DNA from: Symsagittifera roscoffensis
Lineage: Eukaryota > Xenacoelomorpha > Acoela > Convolutidae
Assembly: GCF_963678635.1 (NCBI RefSeq)
Contig: NC_087062.1
Location: forward strand, 17,411,789-17,475,788
DNA: 64,000 bases
Reading direction: 5' to 3'
Shown piece after piece: positions 1 to 10,602 of the stretch (positions are counted from its first letter, which is position 1; each line of letters begins with the position of its first letter). The notes below the pieces were generated by a model, which was not told the DNA's origin, did no database searches, and saw only the letters and a list, made by a program, of their open reading frames with translations. Made by a program: the position numbers and the translations under genes.

Positions 1-739
1 ATTTCGAAAAAATATTCAGCCTATCGAAATTAAGTTACTCGAAGACTGCTATCGCTCTAACTGCATCCACATTTTTTAAAACTTAATTAATGACTCAGAA
101 CAGATCTTCGATTAAGATACACTTATAACGATACTAATTGCGCACTCAACGTGTTATAGCCACATCTAAGAAAATCAAGTCTCAATCAACCAAGAAGTAC
201 GACAATTCACTAGCTTATTACCAAACTATTTTTTCCTAAGCCCAAAAATGACTATCTTTCCACACCCTTAAGCCTTCCTTCAAAACAGATTTTTTGCCTG
301 ACAAAAAAAAAAAACTTAGATAAACCAAACAGGGATCCTTTTTGCATGACAGTTTATTAGATTCAAAATCAAAATTTATATGGTGTTTAAATAGCTACGA
401 ATAAGAAAAACGTTCATTTTGTACGCTTTAGCTTTGAAACTTTCTAGTAACCATGTCGAGAAGGAATGACTACAAGCTAACAGTAGCTATTGATTTGTAA
501 CGCCACCATTTAATAACAGGTACTGAGACAGCCCACATTATATCGCACATTAATTGCCAAATCAACCCAAAAAACTCTTTTGGTTTATAAAGCCATAAGA
601 CTCATTAAAGACCAATCTTTGATCTAAACCCGAGACTAATATGCTAAGGATGACACTATAATTATTCATGATTCACATTTTCATAAAACCAAACAAGATG
701 GAAAAAATGCAAAGAAATTGAGTAAAAACAATCCACTTT
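1..739. other. Intergenic, no gene seen
   Basis: AT-rich sequence with short homopolymer runs. I see no convincing open frame, RNA gene or repeat structure. Confidence 0.6.
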
Positions 740-1155
740 CAGGGGCGGATCTAGGATTTTCTCGATGGGGGGGGGGGGGGGGCGGATTTGCAAAAACCTT
801 TCGAAAGTTTTGACGACCTTTTTTTTAGGTCGACGAAATTGATTTCCGGAGCTCTCCTAAAGCACAAAAAAAACGCTGTTTTGGCCAAATTTTCTGCGCT
901 ACAGGCAAATTTTTGAAAAAGAGGTCAAAAAGGCCATTTATGGGCACTTTTTGGAAAATTTTGACAAAAAATTGCGTTTTTTTGGCGCGCGCTCCCCCTC
1001 AAAGTTAGTATATATTGGCGCCAAAGACGCCTTTAAAAAAATTTTAGGGTCCGTCACCAAAAATTGATTTCTTAAAAAGTGGAGGGCGTCGGCAGGGCGT
1101 CGAAGCCCTGAGGAAAGGGGGAAACGCCCCCCCCCCCCCCCTAAATCCGACCCTG
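740..1155. mobile_element. MITE-like element with CAGGG-type inverted ends
   Basis: The left end reads CAGGGGCGGATCTAGG. The right end, read on the minus strand, is CAGGGTCGGATTTAGG, and each is followed inward by a long G-run. The two termini are therefore imperfect inverted repeats of about 16 bp enclosing about 416 bp without coding capacity. CAGGG-type ends are common in hAT-superfamily elements, so a non-autonomous hAT-like MITE is the best guess. I found no clear target-site duplication. The interior (G-run, 'ggtcgac', 'ggagctctcc', 'gcgcgcgctcccccttaa'-like segments, 'ttggcgccaaa') matches a second copy at 5484-5770, which supports a dispersed repeat. Confidence 0.6.
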
Positions 1156-2134
1156 CCCCCTTTTCCAACGACCTTTCAAAATCATACTTCCACGAATGGC
1201 TTCACCCACCAGTTCGGATGGGCATCCTGAGCATGCTCTTAAGCCGGCCTAACTCACCACACTCAACCACGCCAAGAACAACACACAAATTTTTCTAATA
1301 GGAGTGGTTTCGCTTTGAGCTGCTCTTCAAAAAAACATAATAATTATAAACTTTGCAAAAAGTTTGATAAATCATACTAAATTTGAAGAAAATCCAGTGC
1401 CTTAAAAACTAGGTTGTACAACTAATGTTTCTAGTCAGACTTCTTTAGTGACACGAGGTAAAACGAGAAAATACCGCTCAATGCGTTGTGGAGTTTTTCG
1501 AAATTTGAAGATAAAAAAGACTTGCTATAAACTAAGATTAAAATGAAAAACGAAACTGAAAAACCAAAATTTGAAAAAAAACTGCATAAGTTGAAAAAAA
1601 ATTGTCACAAAAAATAACTTCCAGAAAACCTAGAAAAAAAACTTTTAACATCTATAAAAACATCCCAACGACGTCATTATTATCAAATATGAAAAGTTGA
1701 TAAATAAGATTACAACAAAAATAAGCCCGTTGATGAAATAAAAAAACGCGAAAATTAGTTTCATAAAATTTCAGCCGGAAAAACCAAACTCTTGAATATC
1801 GTACAATATTCGCCAAATTATTTTGTAGACAAAACAGTCAAATTAGAATTGCAATAAAAAACTGTGTAATTTCATGATGTTTTTCGAAATTTAATAATGT
1901 TTTTCATCTTAAATTGATTTTCTACCAAAACTTTGTGGCGAGTAAAAACTCTGAAAACCCTTGAACTTTTTTAAAACTGACTTGAAAACGAAATAAAAGA
2001 GTTTAATAGTAGAAGGAAACAGTTACCAAATTATTGGAAAGATGGTATTGAAAAAAGGCGATAAATTTGGTCAAAAAATTGTTCAGTAAAAAAATAACGT
2101 AGTAAATTTGCAATCTCAAGTTCAAAAAAATTAT
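1156..2134. other. Intergenic, no gene seen
   Basis: AT-rich, with many A-runs. I could identify nothing in it. Confidence 0.5.
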
Positions 2135-2620
2135 TTAGCCTTCTAACCTCCATAAATAACCTTCAACTAAGCGACGTAGTTGCTCGCCAAAACAAAGCGG
2201 AAACGAAGCCAACAAATAATAAACCGAAAGCAAAAAAGTCAGAAAATCAATGAATACCAAAAATCCATTACCAATTTTTGAGCTGCAATTTATTGAACGA
2301 ACACAAATAAGGATGCACAGTGAGAGTAAAAGACCAATGAGCGCAAATAGGACGCATATGCTGGAGGTATGTCGATGTCTTTTATACGTAGGTAGTTTAT
2401 ACTGCATGCATGTCGTTCATATACTAAATGCAAATCTGTGGAAGTTGTTTACGGGAAAAGTATAGGACCCGATTGCAATACACTTGCTTATCGCAACGGT
2501 AAAAAATACACAGACTCGAAGTTGCACTTCGAATACACAATCAAAAACATGACCGATAATGCTAATGAGAAAAACTAAATGAGTAAACTTTGAGTCTACA
2601 AAATTTCTTAAGTGACTCAA
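2135..2620 (-). CDS. Possible small multi-spanning membrane protein, split by an unresolved intron
   Basis: Two minus-strand open segments lie end to end. The upstream one (2620 down to about 2417) holds two hydrophobic stretches, one starting near THLVFLISIIGHVFDCVF and one near VCVFFTVAISKCIAI. The downstream one (2407-2135, stop at its end) holds two more, ICVLFALIGLLLSLCILICV and FLVFIDFLTFLLSVYYLLASF. Together they would make a protein of about 140 residues with four transmembrane segments. An acceptor-like CCTCCAG lies near 2366, but I could not find a donor that keeps frame with confidence. The family is not recognised, and the gene may extend further upstream. It sits on the same strand as the transporter and the Ki-67-like gene. 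It could instead be two unrelated chance frames. Confidence 0.3.
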
Positions 2621-2737
2621 GCCAATTATGACTCATTAGCAGTACCAGTCAAAGTAAAAAAAAAGTTTACCAAAGAACATGCCTCAATTTATAAAGCGGA
2701 CGCATTTTAACTAGTATACGAAAAACTTCATTAAAAA

Positions 2738-2813
2738 CATCCGACCCTGCCCAGGTTTGAACCCTGTTATTTTGTTGCGGGTCTCCTTCCCTACCTCTAC
2801 GCTACAGATCCAT
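2738..2813 (-). repeat. tRNA-derived SINE-like fragment
   Basis: On the minus strand a good RNA polymerase III A box (TAGCGTAGAGG) is followed about 35 nt later by a B-box-like GGTTCAAACC. The order and spacing are those of a tRNA or tRNA-derived SINE head. The T-stem does not pair properly and I could not fold a cloverleaf, so a SINE remnant is more likely than a working tRNA gene. Confidence 0.45.
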
Positions 2814-3544
2814 GATACCTTGTAGCTTACGTGCTATTTGTAATATAATAGTCTGTGTTAATATCCTTAGCAGGGGGTGTACTTAATAGCTGGTTATTGG
2901 TCAAAATGAACACTTTTTGTCGCAACAAAATTTGCGTCGCAACAATATTTGCGACTTAAGTAGGGAAAAATAGAGAGTTCATACTATCACACTAGCTTTG
3001 CTTGTGTAAAAATGAACCCCGAATGGACGCTATCCGTGGGGAGTTTCTTTTATCTTACTGCTTCGCAGTTTATATCTTCAGATAAGATTATAAATAATTT
3101 ACCACTAACAAATCATGTTCTATAACTAATCTTTACAGTAGTTTTTGGGAAACCTGACTGTTTGCAGTCAGACCGCTTTGAGATAGAGCAACACAACGTT
3201 GATCTCAAACAGTAATCTTTTTGCCAGTTTCTTTAAAACTAGTGAGACATAAAAGACGTCACTAAAATTAGGACCAGTATTAAACTAATTAGTTGCAGGA
3301 ACCTATCCGGCCGAAAACATATAGCGTGACAAACAGACGGTGTACTCTATCTTAAATTATTCTATGAGATCCAGTCTAATCCAGTCGATCCATTCTAATC
3401 GCTCATCTCACAATCCTGCAAATTGATATTATGGGAAACAAGCTGGCGTAAACTTTTCCTATCGGGGCGATGCAAACTCTGGTTTGCATGTTACAAAAAA
3501 TTGTTTTCTGTATTTAATTAGGATATATGTTACTTCAACTTAAT
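2814..3544. other. Intergenic spacer, no gene seen
   Basis: Includes the 3' flank of the transporter gene. I recognise no coding or structured element. Confidence 0.5.
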
Positions 3545-4819
3545 CTATTGTTTTATTAAATCCGTGAAATTGAGAAGGCTGAAAAATATTACACTCAGCA
3601 CACATGAACCAGTATGTGCCAGAATGACTCCCCATTTAAACGCATCTGGATCGTTCATTTTTTGAAGACAGTGAACTGCCGACGCATAGATCATGTAGCA
3701 TATGAACGCTTCTGCACCCCAGAGCATGATAATGCACACTTGCATAATTGCACTATCCGCAAATGGAGGGTGGGGACTATGCAGAGCAATGCCAATCAAT
3801 ATAACGAAAATAGCACACATGGCCAAAAGAAAAATGAAGAAATGTAGTTTCCGAACGATGGGCTTGAAATGAGCAATCAAACCTGTTAAAGGTAAAGTCA
3901 GGCCCCAGAGAATTACAGATAAAGTACAGCACCTTTGATTGTAGGCAAGGGCCGTGTAAGTGAAAAATGTTGGCGAGAACGCAAACAGGTTGCCTAAACT
4001 AATAGCTGCAATCACCCACAGATAATACTTTTCGACTGAAGATTTGTCTGAACTTTCCGAAGAATTTTGATTGGATATATTTGGAGGTAACAATTGGAGT
4101 TTTTCAAATTTTGATATTTCTTTTGTCTGCTCGACGTTGCTTTGGTTCCGATAGATGGTACTATTTAGCAGCTGTAGAAAAACAAACGACAACGAAGATG
4201 CTAACATAATAGTCACCACAATTGCAAACGCAATTTGAGGCCCAAATGAAAAGTCGTGAGACATATTTGAAACGACTTTTTCCGAACCTCGAAAAGCGAC
4301 ACGATAACCTTGCAAGCACGACATAATTGTCGCAAGGATTCCGCTAGAAACTTGTCCGACAAGTCCGGCAGTCAAAAAGGGCTTTGGGTACTCTTGTTGC
4401 AAGTGCATCAGAAAAACCACAGACCGTAATGAGTCGGTTGCAAAAAGAAGACCAGTATGTGTTAAGAAACCAACACTCAAGTCGTAGTCAAAAAATTTAT
4501 TCGACATTGTTTTGTTCCACGTAAAAATCAGGCTTGTACCCAAAAGTATGCCCAGTACGTTGCATACATGCAAAGTGTTTCGGAGTCCAAATTTGATAGC
4601 CAACGGTATTCCTAGTAAGCTCAGTTTCCCGAAACAGTTTGAAATAGCAGTGAAGGCTCCCAAGTCCCATCCTTCAGGAGCATAGGGTACCAAATATGGT
4701 ATCTCTATGTAGATGGAGTCCATATACAAGCAGCAACTAATTGCACTGAACAAGAGCAAGGTGAAGATAACAGTGTCATGGCTGTCCAAGAGGAACCTTT
4801 GAAGACTTCGATTTGGCAT
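3545..4819 (-). CDS. SLC52-type riboflavin transporter-like protein
   Basis: An uninterrupted frame of 424 residues, starting at the ATG at 4819 (no in-frame ATG lies upstream). Family: the animal riboflavin transporters (SLC52/RFVT), plasma-membrane carriers that import vitamin B2, usually about 430-470 residues with eleven membrane spans. Seen here: about eleven hydrophobic segments; an N-terminal block with IEIPYLVPYAPEGW, the position where the family has a 'W-x-E/Q-LPLL...LPEGW' motif after the first span; a central segment ending GLVGQVSSGILATIMSCLQG, matching the family's G-x-G/Q-x-SG...QG element; and a C-terminal 'GVILAHTGS...FFSLLN' stretch. A hydrophilic Ser/Asn-rich loop near residues 225-265 separates the two halves. 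An AATTTAG acceptor-like site lies 20 nt before the ATG. Riboflavin specificity is inferred from family membership only. Confidence 0.82.
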   Translation of the reverse strand: MPNRSLQRFLLDSHDTVIFTLLLFSAISCCLYMDSIYIEIPYLVPYAPEGWDLGAFTAISNCFGKLSLLGIPLAIKFGLRNTLHVCNVLGILLGTSLIFTWNKTMSNKFFDYDLSVGFLTHTGLLFATDSLRSVVFLMHLQQEYPKPFLTAGLVGQVSSGILATIMSCLQGYRVAFRGSEKVVSNMSHDFSFGPQIAFAIVVTIMLASSLSFVFLQLLNSTIYRNQSNVEQTKEISKFEKLQLLPPNISNQNSSESSDKSSVEKYYLWVIAAISLGNLFAFSPTFFTYTALAYNQRCCTLSVILWGLTLPLTGLIAHFKPIVRKLHFFIFLLAMCAIFVILIGIALHSPHPPFADSAIMQVCIIMLWGAEAFICYMIYASAVHCLQKMNDPDAFKWGVILAHTGSCVLSVIFFSLLNFTDLIKQ

Positions 4820-4973
4820 TTTCAATATATATTTTTACACTAAATTGGTATTTCAACAAACTATTTAAAAAGTTGATTCACAATTCTCCAAGGTAATTCT
4901 AAAATGATGTTATTGATTGATGTATTATCATGCACGGTTGTATTCGCGTCAAAAATGAACTCCAGATTAAAAA

Positions 4974-5135
4974 CATCCTTCAGGAGTATAGGGTACCACA
5001 CATGGTAACTCAATGTAAATAGATTCGATATTAAAGAATAAATAGATCTAGCTGTATTGAACAAGAGTACTATGAAGATAATACTGTAAAAACTCATAGG
5101 ATCATTCGAACAATTTGATTTGGCATTTTGAAAAG
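4974..5135 (-). pseudogene. Decayed duplicate of the 5' end of the transporter gene
   Basis: The stretch from 'catccttcagga' through 'gatttggcatttt' is alignable along its length with 4670-4822, the start of the transporter coding region. It shares 'ccttcaggag', 'atagggtacca', 'attgaacaagag', 'gaagataa' and 'atttggcatttt'. Reading-frame stops and indels rule out a functional exon. Weaker similarity between about 4885-4970 and 5165-5275 suggests that the duplication first covered more sequence and has since eroded. Confidence 0.7.
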
Positions 5136-5483
5136 CATATTATTGCAGTAATTTATCATCTACTCAGCAAGGTAAAGCTAATACGCTGTATAAGTTTTAT
5201 TGATATAAGCACTTATTTTGTACAGTAGTTTTCACATCAAGACTGTACGCCAGGTTCACAGCAGACAATTTGAACAAATTATACGAGTTTTGAAAAGCGA
5301 TTTGCGCATAAATTGACAAGCGTCAGCCGAAATCCCTCAAGACACCAACTAATCAAGCAATACTTATAACATTTTAATCCTCACCTGGAAAACTGAAACG
5401 TATACGCCAAGTATATTAGACAAATTGGAACGTGGAAACTCTATATTTTGCAAGGCCCTCAAAAGCCACATTTATCCATTCAG

Positions 5484-5770
5484 CAGTGGCGTGAGCAGAA
5501 ATTTTTTTAGGGGGGGGGGCATTTTTCGAATTTTTTTTAGGTCGAACAATTTCATTTTCGGAGCTCTCCGAAAATATTATAGGAACCCTACTTTGTCAAG
5601 AAATTTTCTGCACCGCAGGCAAATTTCTTTAAAAACAGGTCAACAAAAAGCGTTTTAGGCGCTTGTTGGAAAATTTAGACCAAAAAAATGCGTTTTTTCG
5701 GCGCACGCTCCCCCTTAAAATTATTCATATTGGCGCCAAATGCGCCTTAAGAAAAATTTTGACTGGGTAT
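5484..5770. mobile_element. Second copy of the 740-1155 MITE family, right end missing
   Basis: Starts CAGTGGCGTGAGCAG, then a G-run, and continues collinearly with 740-1050 through 'ttttttttaggtcga', 'ttcggagctctcc', 'gcgcacgctcccccttaaa' and 'ttggcgcca'. Similarity stops after the 'gcgcctta' segment, and no inverted right terminus is visible. Any open frames here are products of the repeat. Confidence 0.6.
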
Positions 5771-6746
5771 CAAGAAATAGATGTCGTAAAATTATACCAA
5801 AGGGTACCAAAAGTCTTGCCAACAAAGGCTACGACTCGATATGAAAACCGAGCCGGTTATCACCACGAAGCGGTGCGACCATGGGCAAGCTCAAACAACC
5901 ATTCCACTAGTCTTCGACCGTTTAATACTAACTTAGAATGTTTTGCATAGGACTGTTTTTTGTTCGTTTCATAGCTTTTGCAAATTATTTATGTTCCAGA
6001 AGCTTCAACCTAATTCATTGTGAGCATATATGATCCTCGGATATATAAGCTTTTCAGTGGATTCTCAGGGAATATATTTTGCGTACACTTTCGGAAAATT
6101 TTCTTTTGATGCGTTTAAACCAAAAACTGCCTCGGCGATTTTATAAATAACAATTAATCATTTTAAAGAAAGATTTAGGTGACAAAATCAGTTGAGCTGT
6201 GACCAAGCCTGAAAATTCAACTTATGTTATACAAAGCCGGAAAAGGCCAACTTAATATCTAGATTATTTCTTCCAGTTAGCAATTAATAAAGTCGTGTTC
6301 CCAAAGGGCCTCAAAAACTTACCGACGTCTCCGTTACTGAGCGTCTCTTAAATCTTGGAGCCGGCTCACAACTAAGGTTTATCTATCTTTGATACTCTTG
6401 ATAAAATTTTTCAATAATATTCCAGAGCCAGTCAAAACTTCTGACCGAAAGATTCAAAGCCAAAACTGAATTCAAAGACCACAAAATTTCGACAACAATT
6501 TTTCATTTATGAAATATCACACTTTGTTCATTTTCTTGTTAATAATTGGACAACACAGGGTTTTACTGAGTTGAGATGCGCAAAAATGCAAATGGTTAAA
6601 AGTTTTTTCTGCCAATTCTTTGCAAATGTTCATAATAATCAATAACTTCAAATTAGACAATAAACAAATATCAAAGATTACACGATCAAATGGGACCAAA
6701 TCACACTGAATCAACAAAACAAAAAATTCTTCAAAAAGTTTTTTCA
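5771..6746. other. Intergenic and 3' flank of the Ki-67-like gene
   Basis: No independent gene is supported. A short minus-strand frame at 6517-6750 overlaps the end of the Ki-67-like gene and is probably 3' untranslated sequence. Confidence 0.5.
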
Positions 6747-9700
6747 TCACTTTTTTCGGGTTCTAAGTGACCTTGTTTTAGGAGGACTGTTAATAACTAC
6801 TGCTGTTTTTTTCACAGGACTGGCCTTCATCTTCGTTGTTTTATTTGATTTTGCTGCTGCTGTAGAAGTGTTTTTCAGACTGGCTGCTTTCTTCGGACTG
6901 ACTTTCACTCCTCTCCGGGTTTTCCTAGGTGAAAGTACTGTTTTCGGCTCTTCTACTGCCAGAACTTTGGATTCCTCATTTTTCCTGGATAATTTGGCGG
7001 GTGCCTGAGTAGACACTACAACAGGGCTCCTTGCTGGACTCGGACTTTGAACCTTTACCCTTACTGTTCGCGTTTTTACCACACCCGCTTTAGGCGTGGC
7101 CTCCTCAGCTGCAGAAAGTTTCGCTTCCTTAGATTTTTTGGCAGATTCTTCCTTTTTAGTTCCTTGAGGTGTCTTCTTTTTTTCTCGGTTCTTAGCAGGC
7201 GAAGCAACCCTATCTTTTACCCTTCTCGCCCTAGTATTCCGCATCGGCGCTTCAGCTGTCACCACCTCGGTTACAGGCGGGGATTTCATCGCAGGAGACT
7301 TCTTAACTGCATTCTTTTTGGTTGGAGTTTTAGGTTTCTGTGCTTTGGAACTCACTGGATCTTTCTTTACGGGTATTCTTTTAGACGGTGATCCTGACAC
7401 AGGTTCTTCTGCTGTTCTTCCGCGTCGTGCGCGCTTTGAGCTTGTAAGTACCTCAACTACCTCGGTTACTTTCGGCTCCTTCAATTTAGCTGAAGTTTTA
7501 GCTTTTGCTACATGCTCAATCTTTGCTGGAGTTGTAATCGGCTCTTTAGAAGCATCTGCTTTTTTACCTCTCGTTGCTCGCATCGGCTTGGGCGATTCTT
7601 TAGCCGGGCTCTTCAAAGTTTTTTCAAAACGAATTTTCTTCGCTGGGGATTTCTCAGCCGGCGGTTCGATAACCTTCAGCGCACGCCCTTTTCGCGTTCG
7701 ACTTTTGACGGGAGACACCACTCTGAGTGATTTGGCGGGTGTCGCTTCTTTTTCAACTGATTTCGTAGCTCCTCTTTTAGTAAGCTTCCTTGGTGATGCC
7801 TTTGCTTCCTGAGCATGTCCATTGACTTCTTGCTTCTTTATTTGTGCGCCCCGCTTAGTTCTAGTTTTCATAGATCTTGGAGGAGTCGCTTTCGTTGCAG
7901 AATTCTTTGAGGTTAATTCCTGTGCAGAATTTTTAGCTTCCTCTACGGCAGCAACCACCGGAGTTTTGAGAAGGTTCGCTATTCCAGAAAGTCTCGGGGA
8001 TTGAACTGTTTTAGGTGTCCTCAACATTTTTATCATTCCGTCTAACTTCGGGCTCATACTTCTTGATTTCCGAACTCCGGCAATTTTCTCTACTTGTTGA
8101 GCTGATATTTTGCTTTCAGAAGAAAATTTCACAACCTCTGCTGACTTGCTGGGAGTTCTACTGGTTGATCTGGCTCTACCTGAGGGTAACTTTTCAACAG
8201 AAGAAACGGCAACCAGCTCTCCTTTTCCAGGGGTCTTCGCTATTGGCGCTTCTTCTTTCACAGTCAACGCTACTCTCACCGGGGATTTGCTGAAGGTCGC
8301 ACTCTTCAACGGTTCTACAGGTAACTTGTTTTGAGGGGTTAGCTTTGGTGTAGCTTCCGTTTTCACAACCGGAGTTACTTGCTTAGCTGGAGACTTACTA
8401 ACCGATTTACGTTTAGTTTCAGTAGGCATGGTTCCAGTTTTAGGGCTCTTTTTAGCGGATGCCAGTCTACTAGGTGTTGTGATCTTGATGGGCGTTTTAC
8501 TTGAAGATCTTGACCTCGGCGATGGATTCTTTGTACTAATAGGAGTCTTGCTGAGCGAAGTTCGATTGGTAACCTGCAATTGCTTTGCCTCCGATTCCAG
8601 CGGAATCTTTTTCTCAGAAGACTCTTTCGGTAAGGGACGTTTAGTAACTGGAGTTTTTCCAGTAGACCTTGTTTGAGGCGATGAGACTACTTTTGGGGAC
8701 GGAGTTTTTACCTCGTACATCCTTTTGGGTGTTACGGTAACATACACAGATTTCTTGCCAGCAGAACTTTGTTTGTTCGGTACCATTTTAACTTTTCCAG
8801 ATGACTGGGACCTAGGAATCGGTTCCACCTTCACTGGAGTTGAGATTTTGGCAGCAGAGGCAGATCGTCTTAAGAATGCACTAGGTAAATTAGCAAGAGT
8901 CGCACTTGTTTTAAGAGTTGGGAAGTTTTGTTCATTTATTTTGCTCAATGAAGCTCTAACACCAGTGATCCCTCGCATTGGTCCAATTTGGGAAGATGAA
9001 TTTAAATGCAATGGTGATCTGACAGGTTTTGCTACTGAAACTGACTTCATTTCAACGCCCGGTTTATCCGTAGTCTTTGAGGTCAAACTTCGCACTATCA
9101 GTTCCTTTCTGCTGTCGAGAACTGCTTTTTGCATTACAAGTGTTGTCTTCGTAAGTTTCTGTATTCCTGGAGAACGGACTTTCGGGATTTGCTGACCCTT
9201 TACGGGTGTCTTTTTCTTTTCGTCCGATGATATCATCGGTTTGACGACCGCGGTTGGCTTCAGGGTCACGAGATCAGGAGTCATGTCCTAAAATCTTGAA
9301 CTTCAATTCTATTCAAAAATGAAACATTTCTAGAAAATAAGAATTAGTTATCTTAATGAATTAAATAGTCTTAAGCTAACTCATGGAAAATGTTCAAAAC
9401 TACTTAAAGACAGCAATCATGGCCTCGCAAAAAAAGAGAGTTTCGAGAGACTACTAACCTGATGAACAACGTTTCTCTTAACTGGCTTCGCTCTCAATTT
9501 GAACGTCCGTTTGCCTTTGATCATCTTCGAAACCACTCTTTTCGGCGTCAATCTTTTCTTTGCAACATCTGCCCACGACGCGTTTCCTGATTTCTTGGCA
9601 ACTATCTCTTTTTTGTCCACAAGGCTACTCTTTCTGCCTGCGATCTTTGCCGATTTAGGTGCAACATGAATTAAACCCTTAGGTTCAACCATTGCAGGTT

Positions 9701-10517
9701 TGTTCAGAGTTTTCTTCAAAAGTTCCACGCGCATGTTTGTAGTCCTAGGAGTGGGGGCAATCGAGCTTCTGGCCAACAACGTTTTCTTCGTCATTGGACT
9801 CACCGACATTTGTGTTTTAGCCAAAGATCCCACATTTTGATCCAGTGCCGATCTCTTGTTCCATGGTGAAGCTCTCTGTGATCTCGGAGATGGCACTTTT
9901 GTGTCCTTTGGAGAAGTTTCTATTGCCCCTTTCATGGCCGACACAAACGGAGTTCGCAATTTAGATTTTGTCGAGGCCTGGACTAACTTGCTTGAAGCTG
10001 GCGTTCTTCCATCCGGTGTCAAAAAAACTGTTATCGAATCCAGAGATGAATCGGGACTATCAGTACGAATCGAGACTCGTGATCTTCGGTGCGGTTTGAT
10101 TATTTTCCTTTGTGTTAAAGTATTTTCAATTCCAGACGCGTTCAAAGTATTTATGTTCTCGTCCTTTATTAGTGGCCTTCTAGCAGATTTGTTAGATGGG
10201 CTGACAGATTTTGATTTTCCTCCGGTTTCTGAATTCGTTTTACCAGAACCATAATTCGCTCCTACTGAGCTCGATCTTCCTTCTTTTGACTCATTCAGTT
10301 CCTTCAGGGGTTCGTAAGCTCCGGGAGTTCTCAAAAGACTCTTTCTCACTTTACTGGGAACGGGAGAGGCAGGGATCGATCCACGTTTCACAGGTTGCGA
10401 GGCGGGGAGATTCTTGTCAATAATTTCTGGACTTATAGCCTTCGCGGCGAATGAGATTCGTTTTCCGGAGTTCATAGGTGCAAATTTTTCTGGTGAATTG
10501 TAGCTGAATGATGCCAT
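6747..10517 (-). CDS. Ki-67/Repo-Man-like chromosomal PP1-binding protein, two exons
   Basis: Exon A is 10517-9459 and exon B is 9287-6747, separated by a 171-bp intron. The joined frame is in phase and gives 1199 residues ending in TRSLRTRKK. Residues 19-46 read GKRISF..., then SPEIIDKNLP, then PVKRG. This is the arrangement of the Ki-67/Repo-Man PP1-docking region, in which an RVxF motif is followed by P-E-x-F-D-x-x-LP and P-L-K/R-RG. That region recruits protein phosphatase 1 to mitotic chromosomes and is controlled by Aurora B on the S/T of RVS/TF. Two more resemblances to vertebrate Ki-67 are SWADVAKK (314-321) and SGIANLLKTPV (about 787-797, recalled as SGIAEMFKTPV in human Ki-67). The rest is low-complexity Lys/Ser/Thr/Pro sequence with dozens of SP/TP sites (CDK-type) and recurrent TRxxRG-like basic motifs toward the C-terminus, suited to DNA or chromatin binding. 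No FHA domain is visible, but an acceptor-like TTCCATTTTAG 23 nt before the ATG may mark an upstream exon. Chromosome-periphery function is inferred. Confidence 0.75.
9288..9458 (-). other. Intron of the Ki-67-like gene
   Basis: On the minus strand the donor is CATCAG/GTTAGTAG and the acceptor is GATTTTAG/GACATGAC. Exon A ends exactly on a codon boundary, and exon B resumes with GAC-ATG in the frame of the 845-codon downstream block. Without splicing, the upstream frame stops after 13 more codons. The intron is short (171 bp) and AT-rich. Confidence 0.85.
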
Positions 10518-10602
10518 CGACTTTCTAGGTTTCTTTACGGCTAAAATGGAATTACTGAATGTGATCTGATAATTTGATAGTAGAATACAAACGGTGGTAG
10601 GC

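Noticed and set aside
2738-2813. A working tRNA gene on the minus strand.
   Set aside because: A and B boxes are present but the T-stem and acceptor stem do not pair. A SINE remnant fits better.
7047-9195. Several plus-strand frames of 60-164 codons within the Ki-67-like gene.
   Set aside because: Antisense shadows of the low-complexity coding sequence. Composition mirrors the K/S/P-rich gene.
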